From: an uncultured Pelagibacteraceae bacterium
GTDB lineage: Bacteria > Pseudomonadota > Alphaproteobacteria > Pelagibacterales > Pelagibacteraceae
Direction of reading: 5' to 3'
Length of the DNA: 64,000 nucleotides
NCBI GenBank assembly: GCA_902566365.1
Contig: CACFIH010000003.1
Span: 1 to 64,000, forward strand
The translations under genes and the position numbers were made by a program. Positions 52,801-58,826 of the stretch are shown piece by piece. How positions within the stretch are numbered: the stretch's first letter is position 1; each line of letters starts with the position of its first letter. The notes under the pieces are model-generated. The model ran no database searches and was not told the DNA's origin. It saw only the letters and a program-made list of their open reading frames with translations.

Positions 52801-53202
52801 CAATTAATTGGAGTTGAATTTGATGATAATGGTAAAAAAAGAAAATTAACTGCAAATGATTTTTTAATTATTAGTCCTTATAATACACAAGTAAATTTAC
52901 TTATCTCAAAGTTAGAAGAAGAAAAAATTAAAAATCCAAGAGTAGGAACTATTGATAAATTTCAAGGACAAGAAGCACCAATTGCCATTATCTCTATGAC
53001 GTCCTCAGATAGCGATTCTTTGCCAAGAAATAAAGAATTCTTTTTTAATAGAAATAGGTTAAATGTTGCAATTTCTAGAGCACAAGTTGTCTCTATAATT
53101 TTATTTAATCCTAATTTACTAGATAGTTCACCCAAAAATCTTGAGCAAATAAAATTGATGAATAATTTCTTTAAGTTTTTGAATTTTAAGATTAAGCATT
53201 AA
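49834..53202 (+). CDS. RecB-like nuclease / DEDD exonuclease-like / SF1 helicase fusion (TM0106-like)
   Basis: This is a 1122-residue multidomain protein. Residues 1-225 form a Cas4/RecB-type nuclease with H50 in GNQHE, D108 in GEFDFL, D129-T-K131 in EVIDTKYS, Q143 in IIQLGMYTYM and four Fe-S cysteines (C16 and the cluster C206/C209/C212/C218). Residues about 315-500 form an RNase H-like domain (LYFDIESVED, HYGSYE, YNKQDCNSTYQL). The C-terminal part is a UPF1-like SF1 helicase with [10 protein letters not shown] near 736, LFIDEAGQLSLAD, VLIGDQNQLGQP, GTIDKFQGQEAPI and NRLNVAISRAQ. Such proteins process DNA ends. An imperfect TACAC/GTGTA palindrome lies at 49,791 before the start. Confidence 0.88.
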   Translation: MKNLFSPTMLKKYLGCKYIIFNEINEKKLNLKKIELNINDKLRFEKGNQHEKNYLKELKKKYKKVLDLKKPDLTREEKISKTIQAMKEGWEIIHGGWLKKDKWTGEFDFLIINKEIKSKLGDYSYEVIDTKYSNKPKPDHIIQLGMYTYMLENTQGVLPKRFTIVLKNMVREDVQVNQVNEFFKIHRENYEKFVGNGVDKQRPEKCSFCSTCEWQEECEKIWIKEDNLNQIGGLTKVHLKKLLELKIDTATKLSKQNPDKILKGFRKEISHKLITQAKLQKEYEKTNVPIHKPKEINLNNLKGFNLLPQPSECDLYFDIESVEDHIYPGGLEYLLGIYYIENGKEKFKALWSHSKEEEKKNLIKFFDFTKSHFKKYPNSKIYHYGSYEITALLKLTSLHKIKGIEYDHYLNLDKFVNLLEVNRQGLFISENSYSLKNVEKFYEFKREGDVQKGDVSQEYYIEWLETQDQNFLDEIESYNKQDCNSTYQLHKWLLDIKPSETSWFVSQRKEDEMELRDWEKDMIAYQEKVEKSKIKNKEIKQLMSDIIGFYNREDKPDWREFFDRRTKSDEELIDDPECIGNMKSNGEPTPDKKSLLYSYKFEEQDFKLRKSKKTVIANNQDIEQKDYAGTIIDIDYKKKEVLLKRGTSQGILPKILSIGPNKPTPNTKLISNTYKFIDTLLKNEKKYEALNDFLEKKHPNIEGIKTGEKIIKSNEFNKEIPSIISNLNNSYIYIQGPPGTGKTFQASNAIIELLKQNKKIAITGLSHKVIHNLLQRVEDMAAEKQFKFNGFKKGNLEDDDTIFNGENIKTYEKDPPFMDALKEKNVGNIFAGTKYHLANSYYDEKIDYLFIDEAGQLSLADLISIGNIAKNIVLIGDQNQLGQPIRGTHPNNSGQSILEYLLEGKDTIPEDKGIFLNKTYRLNSKINNFISSNFYEERLICDDRTDKRIIKFNNKSIIKREGIHYIEMKHKNNVQTSIEEFEVVKSLMKQLIGVEFDDNGKKRKLTANDFLIISPYNTQVNLLISKLEEEKIKNPRVGTIDKFQGQEAPIAIISMTSSDSDSLPRNKEFFFNRNRLNVAISRAQVVSIILFNPNLLDSSPKNLEQIKLMNNFFKFLNFKIKH

Positions 53203-53227
53203 TCTTAAAAGAAATTCAATAAAACAA

Positions 53228-53992
53228 ATGAAAAATAAAAAAATAATAGAATTTAAGAAAAAAAATTATGCTATTTTTAATCAAGATGCTATTACGTTAT
53301 TAAAAAATATTCCTGACAGTTCAATTGATATTATAGTTACCGATCCTGCATACTCAGGAATGAATAATCATCTTAAACTTGGCAAAGGACGAATAGTTGG
53401 AAAATACAAAGATAAAGGTGAAAGAGGTAAATGGTTTAAAGAATTTATAGATACAGAGGAAAATTATTCAATTTTTTTAAGTGAGTGTTTTAGAGTTTTA
53501 AAAGAGAAATCACATATTTATATAATGTTTGATTCCTACTCTCTTCTTTCTTTAGGTTCTGTTGTTAGAAAATATTTTCCTGTTAAAAATATTATTGTCT
53601 GGGATAAAGCGATTATTGGCATGGGTCATTACTTTAGAAGACAATCTGAGTTTATTCTTTTTTCATCAAAAGGAAAAAAACCAATTTCAAATAGGTCAAC
53701 CAATGATGTGTGGTCAATAAAAAGAATAGTTAGATCTAAATACCCCACCCAAAAACCAGTAGAATTATTTTATAAAATGATATTTGCAAGCAAACTTAAA
53801 GATGAAAAAAATTTAATAGTTTGTGATCCCTTTTTAGGTTCAGGAAGCGCTGCAATTGCTGCTTTAAAATCAAATTGTAATTTTATAGGTGGCGATATAT
53901 CAAAAAAAGCAATATCAATTTCAAATAAAAGAATTCAAACGTTTATAAAAAAAAAGATAGATATATTAGAGGAAAAAAAAATTAAAAAATGA
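53228..53992 (+). CDS. site-specific DNA methyltransferase (beta-class amino-MTase)
   Basis: This 254-residue protein has the catalytic motif DIIVTDPAYSG (DPAY, residues 39-42), a target-recognition stretch in the middle, YPTQKPVELF, and the AdoMet-binding VCDPFLGSGSAAIAAL near residue 200. Catalytic motif first and FxGxG later is the beta order of N6-adenine or N4-cytosine MTases. It overlaps the restriction gene by four bases (ATGA), so the two are co-translated. Its recognition site cannot be read, but it should match the partner nuclease. Confidence 0.92.
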   Translation: MKNKKIIEFKKKNYAIFNQDAITLLKNIPDSSIDIIVTDPAYSGMNNHLKLGKGRIVGKYKDKGERGKWFKEFIDTEENYSIFLSECFRVLKEKSHIYIMFDSYSLLSLGSVVRKYFPVKNIIVWDKAIIGMGHYFRRQSEFILFSSKGKKPISNRSTNDVWSIKRIVRSKYPTQKPVELFYKMIFASKLKDEKNLIVCDPFLGSGSAAIAALKSNCNFIGGDISKKAISISNKRIQTFIKKKIDILEEKKIKK

Positions 53993-55719
53993 AATCACCA
54001 TGGAGTTTTCCAACATCTCCTAGATCACCATATAAAGTTATAGAAAGATTAAAGTTAATCAGTTCTTTGGATGGCAAAGATTATGATAAAGATTTGCAAA
54101 TAGAAATTGGAAAAAGAATAAGAGAAGAAAGTGAGAACCTTAAAGTAGGATTAAGTTCAAATTCATCTACATTAGATTTTGTAGGAAGAGATTACATCAC
54201 CCGTGCTCCAAAAAAACTTGGAATTGTCTATGTGCCCGGAGTAGACAAGGGAAAATTTGAATTAACTGAACAGGGTAGAAATTTAATAAATTCTAAAAAT
54301 ATGGAATTTGTAATGCAAAGACAAATTGCAAAAATACAATATCCGTCGCCAATCAAAGTAAGGGGAACTGAAAAAATTAAATTAATTCCATTAACTGCAA
54401 CTATAAAAATTTTAAAAAGTGTTAAGGATCTTTCCAGATCTGAAGTTATGATGTTTGTGATAACAATTGAAAATTTCAGTACAATTGATCAATCTATAAG
54501 TGAAATATTAAAATTTAGGGAAAATTTAAAAAAAATTAAAGGTAATCTTAAAAGAAGAAAATTTAGAGATGAAGTTGGAATAAAAAAACTTAATTTATTT
54601 TATAAAAATGAAGACTTTAGTATTAGAGAAAAAAAAGGGAAAAAAGTTGATAAAAGTGAATTTTTAAGAACAAAATTAAGAAACCATAAAGATTATGCTG
54701 ACTCAATTTTTAGATATTTTATCTCCACAGGATTATTTAAATTAAATAAAAAATCCAGATTAGAAATTTCAAAAATAAATGAAAAAGATGCTGATTACCT
54801 ACTAGAAACAATAGGTTTAGAACCTAAAAAATTTGAAAATGATGAAAAAACTTTTGTTAAAGACTATATGGGAAAAGAAAATTCCATTTCATTATACACT
54901 GATAAACCAGATAACTTATTAAACAAATTTGATTACCTTAAGAAATTATCTTCTACCCTAGATTTAAAGATTAATACCAAAGAAATTGATAAAAGATTTA
55001 AAAACGAAAAATCGTTGGACATTAAGAAGGATATAATTGTAGAGTTACAAAAAAAATTTATCTATTTAAAAATGGAAAAATTTATAAAAAAACTCTCTGA
55101 AAGAAAGAAAAATGATTTTGATGAAATCATTGGTCATTTTGAAGAGATTAGTGATAGAAATTCAGAAATCTTAGATAAACCTCTTCAATACGAGTATAAT
55201 TTTTTTAGAGCATTTTCATTTATAGGCGATGCAGAAAAAATCATACCAAGTTTAAATTTTGATGAGGATATTAACCCATTAAATACAACATCTAATAAAC
55301 CTGATTTAATAATTGAATATAAAGATTTTATTTTGGTAGTAGAAGTTACATTGAGCGCTGGACAAAGACAATATGAATCTGAGGGTGCACCAGTTTTTCG
55401 TCACGTTGGAAAGTGTCAAAATGAAAATGATAAACCTGTATTTGGTTTATTTATATGTGAAAAGATGGATGTGAATATGCCTATTGAATTTTTAAGTAGA
55501 GCAATGGTTAAAACAAAAATTTATAATGGGCGTGTAAGAATTTTACCTATTGAGAGATCAGATTTTAATTTGTTATTCAAAAAAATTTATAATGAAGAAT
55601 TAAAAAGTGATTACTTATTTGGAATGTTTAACAGTCTTCTTGATGATAATGCTTTAAATAAATATCAAGAACAAGGTGAAGAAGACTGGATCAATGCTTT
55701 TAAAGCAAATCTATCTTAA
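53989..55719 (+). CDS. AlwI/BspD6I-family type IIS restriction endonuclease
   Basis: The 576-residue protein opens KSPWSFPTSPRSPYKVIERL and contains KIQYPSPIK, SRSEVMMFVITIEN and SIFRYFISTGLF, all matching the N-terminal recognition domain I recall for Nt.BspD6I and AlwI relatives. The cleavage domain has KPDLIIEYKDFILVVEVT: D439 and E452 are 13 residues apart, as in BspD6I, followed by YESEGAPVFRH. Known family members recognise GAGTC or GGATC and cut outside the site, and some only nick one strand. The actual specificity is not readable. It is coupled to the methyltransferase gene. Confidence 0.82.
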   Translation: MKSPWSFPTSPRSPYKVIERLKLISSLDGKDYDKDLQIEIGKRIREESENLKVGLSSNSSTLDFVGRDYITRAPKKLGIVYVPGVDKGKFELTEQGRNLINSKNMEFVMQRQIAKIQYPSPIKVRGTEKIKLIPLTATIKILKSVKDLSRSEVMMFVITIENFSTIDQSISEILKFRENLKKIKGNLKRRKFRDEVGIKKLNLFYKNEDFSIREKKGKKVDKSEFLRTKLRNHKDYADSIFRYFISTGLFKLNKKSRLEISKINEKDADYLLETIGLEPKKFENDEKTFVKDYMGKENSISLYTDKPDNLLNKFDYLKKLSSTLDLKINTKEIDKRFKNEKSLDIKKDIIVELQKKFIYLKMEKFIKKLSERKKNDFDEIIGHFEEISDRNSEILDKPLQYEYNFFRAFSFIGDAEKIIPSLNFDEDINPLNTTSNKPDLIIEYKDFILVVEVTLSAGQRQYESEGAPVFRHVGKCQNENDKPVFGLFICEKMDVNMPIEFLSRAMVKTKIYNGRVRILPIERSDFNLLFKKIYNEELKSDYLFGMFNSLLDDNALNKYQEQGEEDWINAFKANLS

Positions 55720-55886
55720 TTAAACGTTACTTACATAATATGTGCACTATAAGGTTGTATTTTGAGTACAGTTATGAATCAAAAGTGAATCAAAACGAGA
55801 ACATTTTTTTTACTAATTATTAATTGTGAATAAACCAATTTAGATTTTTTTTGTTACTAGACGCACATGCGCGTATAACGGCAACC

Positions 55887-55930
55887 TTGTTTTAAAACTT
55901 CATTGAAACTTCATTGAGGACTTCATTGAA
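55887..55930 (+). repeat. triple ACTTCATTGA array left of core C
   Basis: Three exact copies of ACTTCATTGA start at 55,897, 55,908 and 55,920, spaced 11 and 12 bases, one helical turn apart. The preceding AACCTTGTTTT also occurs in the leader of repeat B (48,589). The array lies 56-79 bases left of core C, so it is either the left arm of an attachment site or a worn leader of a lost unit. The rest of the 55,720-55,975 gap holds no gene I can support; a near-palindrome ACGCACATGCGCGT is at 55,860-55,873. Confidence 0.75.
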
Positions 55931-55975
55931 CTTTTTAAAAAAAAGATGAGTAAGGACAACGGAAACCTTTGGAAA

Positions 55976-56112
55976 GGGGCGTTCTGTTGCCCGGCATTAG
56001 ATTAGAAATTAACATATTTGCTCACTTTATTAAATCACTTCATTGCAAACTTCATTGTCAGAATGACTTATTTTCTTTTTACTTGATTTTTTTGAGTATA
56101 GCACTTCATTGT
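55976..56112 (+). repeat. attachment-like repeat C (core plus arm)
   Basis: The core GGGGCGTTCTGTTGCC (55,976-55,991) is identical to the tmRNA copy D. It continues CGGCATTAGATTA like repeat A. Arm 10-mers ACTTCATTGC and ACTTCATTGT are at 56,037 and 56,049 (+61, +73), with another ACTTCATTGT at 56,103 (+127). It opens the 747-base third unit. Confidence 0.82.
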
Positions 56113-56133
56113 AAATTACAATATATTAAGAAT

Positions 56134-56706
56134 ATGATAAAATTACTCTTACTTGTTTTATCTTTAAATCTTCTTTTTATTAACGAGAGTAATGCATTTA
56201 GACCAAAAAAGTTTATCTCCAATTGTGAATTAAAATCAGGTTTATTTGGAAGTTCATTTACTAATTTTCATGCAAAAGATATAAAAAAATTTCAAAACAA
56301 AAATTTATCACTTAAAATAGATACAACTTCAAAAATCATTATGTTTAATGGTGATAATTTAGAAATATTACATGGAATTTCAGATAGCAAAAAACTAATA
56401 AATTACAAGGAACTAATAGTTAACAACTTTGGAAAAGAAAGTTGGGAAAATACATTTAAGAAATATGAAAATTTGCATATTAATGATTTATACTGGGTAA
56501 GTGAGTTGTTAATACAGGAAGATCCTAAAATAAAATATAAATATGAGGGTAAAATATGTTTAATTTGTAGAAATGAGGATTTCTTAAAAATTAAGATAGT
56601 TGAATGGAAAGAAGTGAAATTGTTTGAAAAAGAAATTTTATCCCCAAAAAATTCTGATAGTCCTTATACATTAACTCCAAAGTGTGGTTGGAAACCATTC
56701 GAATAA
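56134..56706 (+). CDS. 190-residue secreted protein of unknown function (cargo of unit 3)
   Basis: I chose ATG 56134, which gives a clean signal peptide (IKLLLLVLSLNLLFINESNA, cleaved about residue 23). A longer frame from 55,969 reads through the core and arm repeats and is unlikely. The mature part is hydrophilic with four cysteines (SNCELKS, ICLICR, PKCGW), possibly two disulfides, and no motif I know. It is the only gene of the 747-base unit, ending 16 bases before the tmRNA core. A TATATT at 56,122 could be a -10 element. Confidence 0.6.
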   Translation: MIKLLLLVLSLNLLFINESNAFRPKKFISNCELKSGLFGSSFTNFHAKDIKKFQNKNLSLKIDTTSKIIMFNGDNLEILHGISDSKKLINYKELIVNNFGKESWENTFKKYENLHINDLYWVSELLIQEDPKIKYKYEGKICLICRNEDFLKIKIVEWKEVKLFEKEILSPKNSDSPYTLTPKCGWKPFE

Positions 56707-56721
56707 ATTAATTATTGTTAA

Positions 56722-56955
56722 GGGGGCGTTCTGTTGCCAGGTGCCCCAGACCCCGTTTACTTAATTAACAAAGTTAATTAAGCAGCAAGTGCGTAACTTT
56801 CGTTAGCAATTATAAATTAGCCCTTTACGGAGGAACAATTCCGAACGAAAGAATAGCCTTTAGTCACCCGTCGAGTCTAGTTCACCCCCATAAGTTGTAA
56901 ATGGTGGAGGTGGTGGGTACTGCCCCCACGTCCGCAATGGTTATTACGAAATTCG
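56722..56955 (-). ncRNA. ssrA: transfer-messenger RNA, circularly permuted two-piece type
   Basis: On the minus strand the acceptor piece comes first: a T-arm-like GTGGG/CCCAC hairpin, CACCTCC and A-CCA ending at 56,902. A 12-base spacer follows, then the coding piece from 56,889, GGGGGTGAACTAGACTCGAC. GGGGGTG pairs with CACCTCC in a 7-bp acceptor stem with the G3-U70 pair that alanyl-tRNA synthetase needs. The tag frame at 56,807-56,778 reads ANESYALAA-stop. The coding piece ends in the hairpin GGGGC...GCCCC (56,747-56,723). It rescues stalled ribosomes together with SmpB. The 5' limit of the acceptor piece is approximate. Confidence 0.94.
56723..56738 (+). repeat. attachment-like core D (inside the tmRNA 3' end)
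   Basis: GGGGCGTTCTGTTGCC here is the complement of the last 16 bases of the tmRNA coding piece. It is identical to core C and continues into the intact gene (AGGTGCCCC). No ACTTCATTGA arms follow, as expected for the chromosomal side of the site. Confidence 0.82.
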
Positions 56956-56987
56956 TTTATCGTCATAGTTGGAAATCCAACATTATT

Positions 56988-57015
56988 AATATAAAAGGAA
57001 TTACTAGAGATTCAA
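56988..57015 (-). promoter_or_regulatory. ssrA: possible promoter of ssrA
   Basis: On the minus strand TTGAAT (57,015-57,010) and TATATT (56,993-56,988) are 16 bases apart, about 30 bases before the first conserved tmRNA base. It overlaps the 5' untranslated region of thyX on the other strand. AT-rich DNA gives many such matches, so this is tentative. Confidence 0.35.
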
Positions 57016-57023
57016 TAACAATC

Positions 57024-57971
57024 ATGAAATTAACTAAAGAACAACAAGAAGAGATAAAAAATCAGCAATCACAAAGCAACAATACTAAAAGAGTAACCGT
57101 AGCAGAGTTAGAAAAAATCTTATATGAGGCATTACCAGCCCTAGATCATGGTTTTGTTAGGGTGGTTGATTATATGGGTGATGATACTTCAATAGTTCAA
57201 TCAGCTAGAGTTTCATACGGGAAAGGAACCAAACAAGTATCAACTGATGCTGCCTTAATTAAATATTTAATGCGCCATTGGCATAGCACTCCTTTTGAGA
57301 TGTGTGAAATTAAATACCATATAAAACTTCCAATTTTTATTGCACGTCAATGGATTAGACATAGAACAGCAAATGTAAATGAATATTCAGCTAGGTACTC
57401 AATTTTAGATAAAGAATTTTATCTTCCAACATCTGAAAATCTAGCTGCTCAATCAACAAGTAATAGACAAGGTAGAGGTGATGTGTTGGAAGGTGAGCAA
57501 GCTAAAGAAGTTTTGGAACTTTTAAAAAATGATGCAGAAAGAACTTATGCAAATTATGAGACAATGCTTAACGAAAAATATGATGGATCTACCATTGATG
57601 AAAATAAAAAAGGATTAGCTAGAGAACTTGCACGAATGAATTTAACTTTAAATACTTATACCCAGTGGTATTGGAAAACAGATTTGTTGAATTTGATGAA
57701 CTTCTTAAGACTTAGAGCGGATCATCACGCTCAATACGAAATAAGAGTGTATGCTGATATAATGCTGGATACTTTAAAAAGATGGGTTCCAATTACTTAT
57801 GAAGCATTTATGGATTATAGAGTTGGTGGAACTGAAGTATCTGCTAAAGGGAAAATAATACTTCAAAAATTAATCAAAGGTGAAAATCCCTCAATGGAAG
57901 AGTCTGGATTATCTAAGAGAGAATGGAATGAATTAATGGAGGCGTTTAATCTTAAAGATAAGTCGATTTGA
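57024..57971 (+). CDS. thyX: flavin-dependent thymidylate synthase
   Basis: I chose ATG 57024 (315 residues). The longer open frame from 56,901 runs through the antisense of ssrA and only mimics a protein. The ThyX signature [15 protein letters not shown] is at about residues 112-126, with [11 protein letters not shown] before it and [22 protein letters not shown] after it. It makes dTMP from dUMP using FAD and methylene-THF, with no need for ThyA. It overlaps the convergent mrp gene by 20 bases at the 3' end. Confidence 0.97.
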   Translation: MKLTKEQQEEIKNQQSQSNNTKRVTVAELEKILYEALPALDHGFVRVVDYMGDDTSIVQSARVSYGKGTKQVSTDAALIKYLMRHWHSTPFEMCEIKYHIKLPIFIARQWIRHRTANVNEYSARYSILDKEFYLPTSENLAAQSTSNRQGRGDVLEGEQAKEVLELLKNDAERTYANYETMLNEKYDGSTIDENKKGLARELARMNLTLNTYTQWYWKTDLLNLMNFLRLRADHHAQYEIRVYADIMLDTLKRWVPITYEAFMDYRVGGTEVSAKGKIILQKLIKGENPSMEESGLSKREWNELMEAFNLKDKSI

Positions 57972-58776
57972 TTTTTTTTGCAAAATCTAAATAAATCTTT
58001 GAAATTTCATTTTCTGGGTTTTCTTCAACAATTGGCTTTCCGTTATCTCCTGATTTTCCTACATCAGGGTTAATTGGTATTTCACCTAAAAATTCTTTAT
58101 TAAATTCCTCAGCTGTCTTTTTAACCCCACCTTCACCAAAAAGATGATATTTCTTTCCATCATTAGCTTTAAAAAAACTCATGTTATCCACTAAACCTAA
58201 AATTTTTACTCCTAGTTTATCAAACATCTTAATTCCTCTTTTAACATCTAGTAAAGCAACTTCTTGAGGAGTAGAAACAATTATTGCTCCATCCATTTTA
58301 ATTTCTTGTGAAAAAGTAAGTTGGGTATCCCCTGTGCCTGGTGGCATATCAACAATTATAAAATCTAAATCTTTCCAGTTCACTTTCTGTGTGAATGTTT
58401 TTATTGCACTTGTTACCATAGGCCCTCGCCAAATCATTGGTGTTTGTTGGTCAGCTAGAAAGCCTATTGACATACATTGAATATCATATTTGATTATGGG
58501 ATTTAATTTTTGGCCATCACTTTTTGGTTTCTCATTTATTCCAAACATTTTAGGAATTGATGGGCCATATATATCTGCATCTAATAACCCGACACGGCAT
58601 CCAATTTGCTTAAGTGCAAGAGCGAGATTTGTGGCAAATGTAGATTTGCCCACACCACCCTTTGCACTTGAAATTGCTATAGTAAACTTTGTTCCGATAA
58701 TTGGATTTTTTCTAAAAACCTTTGGTTCTCCCTTATTTTTCATTGCGGCACTTAGTTCAGGCTTTTTATCACTCAT
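57952..58776 (-). CDS. mrp: Mrp/ApbC-type iron-sulfur carrier ATPase
   Basis: This 274-residue P-loop protein has [18 protein letters not shown] (deviant Walker A), [33 protein letters not shown] and GLVDNMSFF. The usual N-terminal MIP18/DUF59 domain is absent and the CxxC of many Mrp/NBP35 proteins is not seen, so the cluster-binding part is reduced. The family is proposed to carry Fe-S clusters to apoproteins. The 5' end faces hflK across a 50-base gap. Confidence 0.93.
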   Translation of the reverse strand: MSDKKPELSAAMKNKGEPKVFRKNPIIGTKFTIAISSAKGGVGKSTFATNLALALKQIGCRVGLLDADIYGPSIPKMFGINEKPKSDGQKLNPIIKYDIQCMSIGFLADQQTPMIWRGPMVTSAIKTFTQKVNWKDLDFIIVDMPPGTGDTQLTFSQEIKMDGAIIVSTPQEVALLDVKRGIKMFDKLGVKILGLVDNMSFFKANDGKKYHLFGEGGVKKTAEEFNKEFLGEIPINPDVGKSGDNGKPIVEENPENEISKIYLDFAKKIKSTYL

Positions 58777-58826
58777 AATTTTATCTTAACTTGTTTTTAA
58801 TGAATTAAACACTATATAGATAGTGT

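Larger units (their letters stand above)
48163..56738 (+). mobile_element. ssrA-associated cassette array / genomic island
   Basis: The region between ppdK and the tmRNA gene is cut into three units by four same-direction copies of a 16-base core taken from the tmRNA 3' end (48,163; 48,486; 55,976; 56,723). The units are 48,163-48,485, 48,486-55,975 and 55,976-56,722. Each of the three leaders shows a pair of ACTTCATTGA-like 10-mers at +60 and +72 from the core and a third at +117 to +127. All cargo reads on the plus strand, towards ssrA. No integrase, transposase or phage structural gene is present. tmRNA 3' ends are well-known integration sites; that these are integrase-less cassettes moved in trans is my inference. 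Confidence 0.8.

Noticed and set aside
48223-56112. ACTTCATTGA repeats as a CRISPR array
   Set aside because: Units are 10 bases, separated by only 1-2 bases or irregular gaps, with no spacer of 25-40 bases and no cas genes. Fixed distances to the tmRNA core fit binding sites better.
55969-56133. Longer version of the secreted protein starting at 55,969
   Set aside because: The extra 55 residues come from translating the attachment core and arm repeats. The ATG at 56,134 gives a proper signal peptide.
48163-56738. A classical integron with attC sites
   Set aside because: No IntI-type integrase and no imperfect-palindrome attC with R and L boxes was seen. The shared core is tmRNA sequence and the arms are direct repeats. 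The resemblance is in cassette layout only.
56902-56945. Unusual T loop of the tmRNA acceptor piece (GGCAGTA, no TTC)
   Set aside because: I recall the same GGGCAGT type of loop from permuted tmRNAs of other alphaproteobacteria, so it is probably a group feature and not novel.
56901-57023. N-terminal extension of thyX starting at 56,901
   Set aside because: It is the antisense of the tmRNA acceptor piece. Spurious MVEVxGTAP-type frames of this kind are familiar from alphaproteobacterial ssrA loci as I recall.
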